Shown here: positions 57,301 to 64,000 of the stretch, in pieces
Layout of the letters: each line of letters opens with the position of its first letter
How positions within the stretch are numbered: position 1 is the stretch's first letter
Source of the DNA: CAYFLR01 sp964343805
GTDB taxonomy: Bacteria; Bdellovibrionota_B; Oligoflexia; CAYFLR01
Direction of reading: 5' to 3'
Length of the DNA: 64,000 nucleotides
Assembly (NCBI GenBank): GCA_964343805.1
Contig: CAYFLR010000009.1
Coordinates: 106,486-170,485, forward strand
Made by a program: the position numbers and the translations under genes
The notes under the pieces: generated by a model
Seen by the model: the letters and a program-made list of their open reading frames with translations, nothing else
The model's database searches: none
Told to the model about the DNA's origin: nothing

Positions 57301-58133
57301 ATCTGCAACTGGCCCGAGCTTTAGAGTACAAACAAAACCATGAGAAAATTATCAACTCAGAGAAGCTCACCGTCATGGGTCAGCTCATGGCGAGCATTGC
57401 CCACTATATTAACACTCCCGTCGGTGTGAGTTTAACGGCCTCATCTCATTTAAAGAAACTCACATCTGATATGAATACCTCTTTTAATGAAAATAAACTC
57501 AAAAAATCATCCCTGGGAAACTATCTCTGCGAATCTTCAGAAGTGAATAATCTAATTATCAAAAACTTAGAAAAGACCTCGGACCTGATTAATCATTTTA
57601 GACTACTAACCAAAGATCAGGCGGAAGAGGAGATTCGAACTTTTAATCTGGCCGAATATACCGACACACTGGTTATGAATTTACTCCCCTCCATTGAAGA
57701 GGTGGGAGCATCTATTAAAGTCGACTGCCCTAAAGATCTAGAAATCGAGACTTATCCAGGGGCTCTAGTTAGAGTCTTTTCTGGTCTTGTTAATAACTCT
57801 ATCAAACATAGCTTTGTCTCCAAAGGGGATGGCATTATTAACTTTGATGTTACTTTTTATAAATCAGATGATCAGCTGGTGCTTTGCTATCGAGACAATG
57901 GTCCCCCTATAGATAAAGAATCCATAAACAAAGCTTTTAATGATTTTTTTGCCAAAGAGATCAACACCGACCACCGGATTTTAAGTCTTCATGTAGTCTA
58001 TGTAACTGTTAAACAAAGCCTCAATGGGCTAGTGGAATACCGCTCAGAAGAAGATGAGTCCGCTTTTATCATCACTCTGCCTCGAGTTGTGACGAATGAA
58101 GATTTAAATTATAAACAGCTCAACACAGGTTGA
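54393..58133 (+). CDS. Alpha/beta hydrolase fused to a membrane hybrid histidine kinase
   Basis: 1246 residues from ATG 54393 (a TTG at 54381 is also possible). Residues 1-320: lysophospholipase-like hydrolase with 'SVLYIHGYLDYFFQAEL', 'FALDLRGYGRS', nucleophile 'MMGHSTGG' near 119, Asp in 'VMTSDQSGG' and His in 'KGLHDVFL'. Residues about 365-525: about six membrane helices. Then a coiled coil and HisKA ('LDEFLANTSHELRTPLNGIIG'-like, His near 580), HATPase ('NLMANAIKFTHEG', 'DTGIGIEKES', 'GGTGLGLPI'), a receiver ('LLDIMMPGMSGLEV', Asp near 902, Lys in 'YITKPF') and a second, weaker kinase module ('ASIAHYINTPVG' near 1001, 'LVNNSIKHSF'). A sensor that may link a lipid or ester hydrolase to phosphorelay signalling. 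Confidence 0.9.
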   Translation: MEDILPGFKQQVLNLKPDDINENPIAHLIWKKSPIDSGKSVLYIHGYLDYFFQAELADHFTEQGINFFALDLRGYGRSIQEDQIPCMTDSLDTYFEEIKLALDIILREHDQKDLVMMGHSTGGLTTSLFTQKYEKKYPIRGLILNSPLFDLNLTDGEKKYVVPTARFFGQMFPLLELPHEQTFMKHYIQSLHKDYKGEWDFNTKWRPAEEFHPVYCGWVKMATDGMKKLKKGLNLSCPVLVMTSDQSGGGKEWNEDYTHKDCLLDVNAIQRLAPKLGSNVKIETIKKGLHDVFLSPKEVRDQAYQTLNNWLGDLLKSLQKQKESGKLKTEPQGKTVDTIKSEEENIFIKKIRRRNALYETKEVLRHIFFKITPIYILFWISDFFYAPEEIWTFLAFRIGVLPFAFLAYFASIKARTLLMAQIPAILYAFMASFIITVMAFYAQGATSPYYAGLNLIAIAAVSFIPWMSSLVIAIVLCAIYLPHLIGTFIFYQPGEFNQVISIYFFMSGTIVVSLITRYFNETLRRNEIRASLLLEEEIQNRGTIIEAKTIDLNILNKTLEDKNRHLKELDKLKDEFLANTSHELRTPLNGIIGIVESLLEGAAGGLNKKLRSNLDLVVSSGRRLSSLVNDILDFSKLKEKEIQLNQVAVSLEGLVDETIQMYNHLKGSKPIEILSDCKGVFPVHADKDRLQQIITNLMANAIKFTHEGHIKVVAKTIGNMIKISVIDTGIGIEKESLEKIFKSFEQADGSAQRSYGGTGLGLPITKQLIQLHGGEISVQSEPGQGSTFSFTLPIASEEAIAALEKEEKVSVKSQMMDKTDSIDEIIDETEAIEEENEIEDQLEDFAEGETFTILTVDDEPINLQVIENHFTTQPHYQIIKAESGQEALKILNEREEKPDLILLDIMMPGMSGLEVCGVIRERHEASKLPVIMLTAKNQIADLVEAFDVGANDYITKPFLRKELLARTKSHLQLARALEYKQNHEKIINSEKLTVMGQLMASIAHYINTPVGVSLTASSHLKKLTSDMNTSFNENKLKKSSLGNYLCESSEVNNLIIKNLEKTSDLINHFRLLTKDQAEEEIRTFNLAEYTDTLVMNLLPSIEEVGASIKVDCPKDLEIETYPGALVRVFSGLVNNSIKHSFVSKGDGIINFDVTFYKSDDQLVLCYRDNGPPIDKESINKAFNDFFAKEINTDHRILSLHVVYVTVKQSLNGLVEYRSEEDESAFIITLPRVVTNEDLNYKQLNTG

Positions 58134-58158
58134 TTTAATATTAAGGAAACAAACATCA

Positions 58159-59874
58159 ATGCGATCTATTTTTATTGCTATCATGCTCACTTTGTTGAGT
58201 TCTCATTCATTTGCCGAAGGATTAAATAGCAGCGGACGCAAAGGCTCATGCTCCAAACTAGATCAAAGTCGAGCTGCACAAAAAGAGAAAGGATTTCGCG
58301 CCTCCATCAGGACATCTTGGCAGGAAACCAAGGCCACCAACCGGAAAATGATGAAGTGGATCAACAAAGTTAAATTTGTCACCAGCCTCTCTTCTCTCAG
58401 AATGTTAAGCCATTACAGTGGCTGGCTGCGTGAGGCATTCCGTTCCACTTACAGTAATTTACTCAATCAGGCATACAAAGCAGAACTGATTACATTACCC
58501 GAGCTTAAAGTACATCTAAAAGAATTAGGAGAGCAGGGAGTCAATCTTTACTTTGGAAGAGATAATATTGTTTTGAAAGATTCTAAATTTGACTCACTTT
58601 CTAGGGCGAGATTGAAAGAATTAAAACAAAGTTTACTCGGGAGAGCAGAACTCACCCCCAGTGAAAGTAAACAAATACTCCGTAAAATTAATGAACTCGG
58701 ACTCAATATCCAGGAGTTGGAAGCCATTCAAGCAGCACTCCCGGCAGTAAAAAACAAACAAGGGATTGAAGATGTTTTACTCTACCTGCTTTATTCACGA
58801 GGAGTGAAACCAAAGTTTAAAGCGGAGGCTTTAGAACTTATGCCTCAAATTGCCGAAAAAGAACTGAGCAACCCAAAGTCACAAGAAAATACCCATTTAA
58901 AAAAGTTTGCCAAGGGGAAACTGGCAGCCATTAAATTTGAAAAGAAAGAACGAGTGAGGCAGCAAAAACAAGTTTCCAAGATGAGTGAAAGCGAAGTTCT
59001 CGCAACTAAAAAATCAGCCTTAGAGATAGTAGAAGAAAACACCAAGAAAAGAACGGATAGATACAAAATGCTCTTTTTTGGCTGTCGTGCTAAAACCGTT
59101 AATGTAGATCGGATGGCGGCCAATAAAAAACTCCTCTATTCTATGCTGGGGCTGGAAACCATCAATGGAATAGGATCATTTGCCGTGGTTCATCGGGGTG
59201 AACCCATTGATGAAACCTATAAGAAAAAACTCATCATGTCTCTACTGGTAACACTGCCCTGGGCAGTTTTTAGAGCTAAATTGACCTCCGCCAGTAGTGT
59301 GGATGCCAAATGGAAAATGTTCACTGACTATATGATGGCCAATGTCCTTGCCATTCTCCCCTCTTTAGCCTATGAGCAAGCACTGGGAGTCAATGATAAA
59401 GAGATCAAAGAACGAACTCAAAAACTGTTAGAACACCCTGATTTTAAAAATCTCTTAATGAAGTATATAAAAATTCTAGAAGAGAACTTTGGGGAAGAAC
59501 TTGATAATCAAACCATGCCACAAATTGCCAATTTAACACCTGATCAAGTGGCACGAATTGTTGAAGGTCAAAGTGATTTGGATGAAACTGAAGAGTGGCT
59601 ACGCACCGCCATCGCTAGAGAGCTTTATGATGAAAGGCGAGGATCTTTTGATACTGGCTCGGTGGGTATGGATTATTGGGTTTTTGGCAGGGCCTGGGGA
59701 GTCAATTCCTCGGTCAGAAATATTGCCATTGGTCTTTTGATGTACCATATTTTATGCATGGGCCAATTGAATCCTATGCAGGCTTATCTAATCTCCTTTG
59801 GCATTTTTGCTATCAATAAAATCCTGAATGAGTATCTTTATTTAGACCTCATGTATAAGGCGACGGGGATATAG
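58159..59874 (+). CDS. Secreted or membrane-associated helical protein of unknown function
   Basis: 571 residues. Signal peptide of about 19 residues ending 'SHSFA'. The body is mostly helical and basic, with 'LHLKELGEQGVNLYFGRDNIVLKDSKFDSLSRARLKELKQSLLGRAELT' near 115-170 and a long Lys/Glu coiled coil near 240-290. Hydrophobic segments near 365-400 ('MSLLVTLPWAVFRA') and near 525-560 ('IAIGLLMYHILCMGQLNPMQAYLISFGIFAI') may insert in the membrane. It starts 25 bp after the hydrolase-kinase gene on the same strand, probably the same operon, so it may act with that sensor. No family recognised. Confidence 0.6.
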   Translation: MRSIFIAIMLTLLSSHSFAEGLNSSGRKGSCSKLDQSRAAQKEKGFRASIRTSWQETKATNRKMMKWINKVKFVTSLSSLRMLSHYSGWLREAFRSTYSNLLNQAYKAELITLPELKVHLKELGEQGVNLYFGRDNIVLKDSKFDSLSRARLKELKQSLLGRAELTPSESKQILRKINELGLNIQELEAIQAALPAVKNKQGIEDVLLYLLYSRGVKPKFKAEALELMPQIAEKELSNPKSQENTHLKKFAKGKLAAIKFEKKERVRQQKQVSKMSESEVLATKKSALEIVEENTKKRTDRYKMLFFGCRAKTVNVDRMAANKKLLYSMLGLETINGIGSFAVVHRGEPIDETYKKKLIMSLLVTLPWAVFRAKLTSASSVDAKWKMFTDYMMANVLAILPSLAYEQALGVNDKEIKERTQKLLEHPDFKNLLMKYIKILEENFGEELDNQTMPQIANLTPDQVARIVEGQSDLDETEEWLRTAIARELYDERRGSFDTGSVGMDYWVFGRAWGVNSSVRNIAIGLLMYHILCMGQLNPMQAYLISFGIFAINKILNEYLYLDLMYKATGI

Positions 59875-59884
59875 GAATCAGTAC

Positions 59885-62800
59885 TCAATACACCGATAAG
59901 TTGATATCTACATAAGGCAGATTGTCTCCCATAGATTCGGGGGTACTTCCTCTATCAACAATGTCTCCCACACCAGATTCTCCCAGGGAGTTTTTACCAA
60001 AGCATTTCAACTGGAAGTTATCTAACAAACCACAACCAAAATTGGAGCCATTAGCAAATTGAATGACCGTGCGTCCACTGCCAAAATTTATAGTCGGTAA
60101 GTTGTCTCCCATAAGGGCCAAATCCATACCATAATGAACCCCATCACTGGTTCCCAAACGGGAACTAAAATTACGGCCCCAACCTTTCACTGTTCCATTG
60201 TCGAGAATCACATGGGTCGAATTAGGGGCTGTAGAAATAAAGGTTGCGGTTCGACCTGTTCCCATTTGAACATTGGGAAGATCATCTCCCATTTCGTCGG
60301 CATTATCTCCTAGATTCTCGGTAGCTGCAGTGCCTAATCGGCCACTTAGGTTATATCCCCAACACTTCACCGATCGATCATTTAAAATAACACAGTGATT
60401 GGTGGATCCGGAAGTCACCGCCAAAACTGTCTTTCCAGCACCTAAATCCACATAGGGGAGATCGTCTCCCATCTCATCCGCATTATCCCCTCTCACCACC
60501 GTATCCTCAGCACCAAGTTGACCATACTGGGCATCCCCCCAACATTTAAGGAGATCGTTATCTAAAATAGCGCAAAGATTGAGTGAGTTGTGGGTCACAT
60601 GTTTAACGGTGCGATTGGAACCTAAATTAACGGTCGGCAAATTATCTCCCATCTCGTCTGCATCATCCCCCCGATTGGTGGTGTCTCCTTGACCGAGCTG
60701 ACCATACTCATTATTACCCCAACATTTCAATGAGTCATTATCAAGAAGAGCGCACACAACTCTTCGCCCAGTAAAAATATCTTTGGCAGTACGATTAGTT
60801 CCCAGGCTGACATAGGGGAGATTATCTCCCATCTCATCGGCTTCATCTCCACGATGGTTTACATCTCCTAATCCGAGCTGGCCATAGGTGTTATCCCCCC
60901 AACACTTAACTTTGTCATTATCTAAAATGGCACAGATAGTTTTATCTTCGGTGCTCAATTTCTTAACCGTTCGGCCACTTCCTAAATCAATGTAAGGCAG
61001 GTCATTTCCCATTTCGTTTTCTTCATCACCAATGGCATCCGTATTTCCTCGTCCAAGCTGCCCACCATTGTTTCCACCCCAACACTTTATTTTTCCATTC
61101 ATGAGGCGGACACAGATATGTTCCCAACCCGCTCTCAATAAAACAGGATAGAACCTTTTCCCGTCATAAACCGCTATATTGCCCGCTTCATCTTTGACCG
61201 AAACAGTAATAAAATAATTTTTAGTAAGATCAATAGTGCTCACGGTATAAGAATTTATATCAGCTGTAAAATCATGAGCTTTAGTACTTACAGAGAGATC
61301 ATTCACATCATCTAAGGTGGTTGTGCTAGAAATGTGAACTTGATAGGTTAAATGCTCATCCGCCGTTCGATCATCAGTGGCTTTAGACCAACTTACCGTA
61401 ACACTTTCATTATCAATGGGGGTAAACGTTAACAAACCACTCCCTCCCACAGTGGGAGGTGTTGTATCTGGTGAAATAGGAATATCCACTTCCACACTAC
61501 TATAAAGACTTTTATGACCTAAACTGTCTTTTACAATAACATTAAAATAGTATCTCATCCCGCCGGTCACACTGGTGACATCATAGTTGGTCATATTGGT
61601 TGACCAACTGGTTAAAGGGGTTGAGTGATTCTCCCATTGACTGATTTCATTCGTCAGAGAATTTTCAGACATATAAATTTGGTAAGCGAGCGGTAAAGGA
61701 TCTACCGCATCTGTGGCTGCTGTCCAACTTATGGTCACACCAGAGGGTGACAGATTTGAAGCAGATAGAGTTGTCTCATCTATAATGGGTGGGTTTGTAT
61801 CTACTAGCAGGGTATGGTCTGCAACAGAATAGTTTCCACTGCTATCTTGTTGATGCACATAGAAAATATATTCCCCTTCCTTATTAGTAAAAGTAACCTT
61901 ATTAGAGAAGGTTTCTTCACATTTAAAGGGCAGGATAGACTGATCAAAAGGGCCTTCAATCCTCACTTCAGATCCTTTTGGATCACAAAATCCTTCTATA
62001 CTGAAAGAGTTTTCTAGATGAGAATATTCCAGCGGAGAGGTGATGGCACTTATTAATTGGGCATCATCTCTCACCACATTTCTAGTAAGCTCCACACTAT
62101 GATCCGAATCATCACTCTGAGTAAGAACAACTTTTTTTATCCCCTCTTCCTTTGCAAGAAGAACCGGAGTTTCAAATTTGCCAGCTGTACAATCAATACT
62201 TCGCTCAGATGAGACATCTCCTGATACTTCAATGGGATAAGAACTTTCACACAAGCCATGTAATTTTACTTTAGAATGAACAATCACATTGCTAATTGGT
62301 GTTTTTATAAACAAAAAAGGAAGAGGCTGAGGATTAAAACAACTGTTATTGATTGAATTATAAACCTCGTTAGCCTCACATGTGATTTTAACCGCACAAA
62401 CTCCATCAAAATTCTCCTCCGGAGCTTTACATTTTTTGGAGAGTTTATCTGCATTGGCAGTTGTCACTATGGAGGCAAGAGAGGTGGAAAGTGTTTTTAC
62501 CTCCTCTGTTACGGTTTTTATCTGATCAAACTCATTCATCAATTTTTGATTACCGGGAAGAAGCATCATTTTAGTGACAGGCCCCATCGTACTTTGTTCT
62601 ACTTCCACCTCCTTGATCATGGTACTTAAACTCGTCACAATTCCCACTGAGAGCTTATCATTTACATTATCTACTAAACTGTCATGGGTAAGGGCTTTGC
62701 CCATCTGCTTAGCTTCCTGCAGAGCTTCTACTTTCATCTTCTTTTCTATGTTGCCTACCTTATGGGCCACTTTATTTTGGAGTACTGTGTTAGTCACCAA

Positions 62801-63535
62801 TCGATTTTTAAGAAAATGAGTGGTTGCTTGTTGAACTTGATGGAGATCTTTAACTTGGCTAGTCATCATTTGCGACTGTAACTCATTACGAACTCCTTCC
62901 AAGTCTCCGACAATTTGATTGTAATCTTCTATAGTATTAGGATTGACATAGGTATCCCCATCTGGACTCAAAAATTGGGTGGCTACCGTACTGCTCGCAT
63001 TAGCTATCGCTACTGTAGAAGCATCTTTTACCCTTAAGCTCGCAAGTGTAGATAGAAAAGGCTTCACTTCTTTATCTTGTTTAGGTGCAACATCCAATTT
63101 CACCACATAATCATTGTCTTTATCCGGCAATTCCACCTTTAATGGAACCTCTCCCTTCTCTAAATCCTTTTTACTGATTTCAATTTCAGGCAGAGACTCC
63201 TTATAATCCCCATTTTCCATAATGGTAAAGTTGGTAGGAACGGGTTTAGCTCCCTCTACAATTTGATAACTTTTCCGAGGCAACACATGGGCTTTTACGG
63301 TCATAAGCTCGGGTGATTCAATCTTATCTACAACATCATTCTCCCGATTATTGTTATTGGAGTTAGGATAGATGCTTTGAGATATATTATTATTAGAATT
63401 ATTATTCGGTTTATAAAGATCCAATTGTAAATTTACATCTTGATTGATGGGTGGATCTTCTTTTTCATCCTCATCATCATCACTGCAACAGCTAGATAAA
63501 AATAATAATAATAGAAAAAAGGATAAGTATTTCAT
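59885..63535 (-). CDS. Lipoprotein with fibronectin type III domains and seven RCC1 repeats
   Basis: 1216 residues. Lipobox 'LFLSSCC' (first Cys near 16), then an acidic and Asn-rich linker (about 18-75). Residues about 80-420 form an uncharacterised helical region. Around 570-790 are two fibronectin type III-like domains ('STTIDETTLSASNLSPSGVTISWTAATDAVDPLPLAYQIYMS'-type and 'DNESVTVSWSKATDDRTADEHLTYQVHISS'). From about 800 to the end are seven RCC1 repeats of roughly 61 residues, each 'C.LLDN…KCWG.N.YGQLG.GD…RGD.ADEMGDNLP.V.LG..RT', which should fold as one seven-bladed propeller. It ends 11 bp from the convergent gene. Likely a surface adhesin or ligand-binding protein. Confidence 0.88.
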   Translation of the reverse strand: MKYLSFFLLLLFLSSCCSDDDEDEKEDPPINQDVNLQLDLYKPNNNSNNNISQSIYPNSNNNNRENDVVDKIESPELMTVKAHVLPRKSYQIVEGAKPVPTNFTIMENGDYKESLPEIEISKKDLEKGEVPLKVELPDKDNDYVVKLDVAPKQDKEVKPFLSTLASLRVKDASTVAIANASSTVATQFLSPDGDTYVNPNTIEDYNQIVGDLEGVRNELQSQMMTSQVKDLHQVQQATTHFLKNRLVTNTVLQNKVAHKVGNIEKKMKVEALQEAKQMGKALTHDSLVDNVNDKLSVGIVTSLSTMIKEVEVEQSTMGPVTKMMLLPGNQKLMNEFDQIKTVTEEVKTLSTSLASIVTTANADKLSKKCKAPEENFDGVCAVKITCEANEVYNSINNSCFNPQPLPFLFIKTPISNVIVHSKVKLHGLCESSYPIEVSGDVSSERSIDCTAGKFETPVLLAKEEGIKKVVLTQSDDSDHSVELTRNVVRDDAQLISAITSPLEYSHLENSFSIEGFCDPKGSEVRIEGPFDQSILPFKCEETFSNKVTFTNKEGEYIFYVHQQDSSGNYSVADHTLLVDTNPPIIDETTLSASNLSPSGVTISWTAATDAVDPLPLAYQIYMSENSLTNEISQWENHSTPLTSWSTNMTNYDVTSVTGGMRYYFNVIVKDSLGHKSLYSSVEVDIPISPDTTPPTVGGSGLLTFTPIDNESVTVSWSKATDDRTADEHLTYQVHISSTTTLDDVNDLSVSTKAHDFTADINSYTVSTIDLTKNYFITVSVKDEAGNIAVYDGKRFYPVLLRAGWEHICVRLMNGKIKCWGGNNGGQLGRGNTDAIGDEENEMGNDLPYIDLGSGRTVKKLSTEDKTICAILDNDKVKCWGDNTYGQLGLGDVNHRGDEADEMGDNLPYVSLGTNRTAKDIFTGRRVVCALLDNDSLKCWGNNEYGQLGQGDTTNRGDDADEMGDNLPTVNLGSNRTVKHVTHNSLNLCAILDNDLLKCWGDAQYGQLGAEDTVVRGDNADEMGDDLPYVDLGAGKTVLAVTSGSTNHCVILNDRSVKCWGYNLSGRLGTAATENLGDNADEMGDDLPNVQMGTGRTATFISTAPNSTHVILDNGTVKGWGRNFSSRLGTSDGVHYGMDLALMGDNLPTINFGSGRTVIQFANGSNFGCGLLDNFQLKCFGKNSLGESGVGDIVDRGSTPESMGDNLPYVDINLSVY

Positions 63536-63567
63536 GAGTCGTCCTCTATGTTTTTTGATCTCACCAT

Positions 63568-64000
63568 TTATATAAATGCTAAATCATTCACAATTTCTGC
63601 ATAGCTACGGTTATAATAATCATCACTTCCCCTAAGTAATGAATAGCGAGTCGATTTCATGATTTTTAAATCCACAAGCTTTTTATTGAAGGCATATAGG
63701 CATGAGCTTGGATCTTGCTCTAAGCGATAAAGCCCATCATACCTAACATGGTTAATTGCATTGAACATGACATACCTGAAACCATTTAAAATATAACGCC
63801 CTGTTTTCAAGGCTTGCATCCAATAACGATCCCTAAAAAGTCTTCCTTTTCGTTGGTAAAAGCGATTAACAGTTCTGCTAATCTCTGAAACAAACATCCG
63901 CATGGCATCACCAAATAAGGTATCCCTAGATAGTTTTCCGAGATCAGAGTCCTTGTCAAATTGGATGATCAGATGAATGTGATTAGACAAAATACAATAG
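63568..64000 (-). CDS. REP-associated tyrosine transposase (RAYT/Y1_Tnp, IS200-like), 5' end outside window
   Basis: About 144 C-terminal residues are visible; the frame runs past base 64000. The HUH motif is 'YCILSNHIHLIIQF' at the visible start, followed by 'FVSEISRTVNRFYQRKGRLFRDRYWMQALKTGRYILNGFRYVMFNAINHV'. The RYWMQALKTGRYILNGFRYVMFNAI part corresponds to the family's helix, although the position of the catalytic Tyr within it cannot be fixed by eye. Such single-stranded-DNA transposases move short palindromic REP elements or act as domesticated enzymes. No terminal repeats or palindromes are obvious next to it inside the window. Confidence 0.85.
   Translation of the reverse strand, partial: YCILSNHIHLIIQFDKDSDLGKLSRDTLFGDAMRMFVSEISRTVNRFYQRKGRLFRDRYWMQALKTGRYILNGFRYVMFNAINHVRYDGLYRLEQDPSSCLYAFNKKLVDLKIMKSTRYSLLRGSDDYYNRSYAEIVNDLAFI

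Overview
The window is a low-GC (about 39-40 % by eye), gene-dense chromosomal segment from a Gram-negative, didermic bacterium. The best guess for the lineage is the Bdellovibrionota / former Deltaproteobacteria, close to the Bacteriovoracales. That placement is an inference. It rests on many Sec/lipobox (SPII) lipoproteins, an MglA-family GTPase, RCC1 repeats carrying a DEMGDxLP-like signature familiar from myxobacterial and related proteins, a DUF4175-like protein, a FliN-like protein and a chemoreceptor, and no Gram-positive features. Housekeeping genes are standard: dnaX with the SRP RNA gene just upstream, rplM-rpsI, pheS-pheT, acs and a tRNA-Ser.

Layout. 1-2.2 kb: end of an unknown secreted or periplasmic protein, then a glycosyltransferase-TPR protein. 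2.3-4.8 kb (minus): an MglA paralogue whose GTP-hydrolysis residues are replaced, dnaX, and the SRP RNA. 5.0-7.2 kb (plus): rplM, rpsI, a small conserved protein and a predicted outer-membrane barrel. 7.2-11.8 kb (minus): an operon of an alpha/beta hydrolase, a frameshifted DUF4175-like coiled-coil membrane protein, a small membrane protein and a frameshifted endonuclease/exonuclease/phosphatase lipoprotein. 12.0-15.7 kb (plus): a VWA lipoprotein with repeated beta modules and an OFA-family MFS transporter. 15.9-20.8 kb (minus): acs, a chemoreceptor and a nucleotide-sugar epimerase. 21.1-27.6 kb (plus): UDP-sugar dehydrogenase, PEGA/TPR lipoprotein, pheS, pheT and an ABHD18-like hydrolase. 27.6-37.8 kb (minus): a gingipain-like C25 peptidase, a three-gene RDD/lipoprotein operon, a DUF502 membrane protein and a HAMP-GAF-SpoIIE phosphatase. 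37.9-39.5 kb (plus): a family-5 solute-binding protein. 39.5-42.4 kb (minus): a small lipoprotein and a transglutaminase-elicitor-like lipoprotein. 42.5-45.3 kb (plus): GAF plus degenerate GGDEF protein, DNA glycosylase and CoA-binding protein. 45.3-50.6 kb (minus): fliN-like gene and a Gld-type ABC exporter operon (DUF4340, fused GldF-GldG, ATPase). 50.9-51.6 kb: tRNA-Ser followed by a 62-bp tandem repeat array. 51.6-64 kb: lipoproteins, a 1246-residue hydrolase/hybrid histidine kinase fusion, an unknown secreted protein, an RCC1/fibronectin lipoprotein and a RAYT-type transposase cut by the window edge.

How the genes fit together. Much of the non-housekeeping content concerns the cell envelope and signalling: at least ten predicted lipoproteins, secreted hydrolases and peptidases, nucleotide-sugar synthesis, and several sensors. 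The most unusual items are the hydrolase-kinase fusion, the apparently hydrolysis-defective MglA, the tandem repeat array next to tRNA-Ser, and a two-copy 36-bp element that contains the stop codon of two unrelated genes. I see no CRISPR array, prophage or classical defence island.

The sequence contains six N runs (five of 10 and one of 50). Three of the 10-N runs split genes out of frame, so their true lengths are not 10. Two further genes have frameshifts without Ns. Predicted truncations should be read with that in mind.
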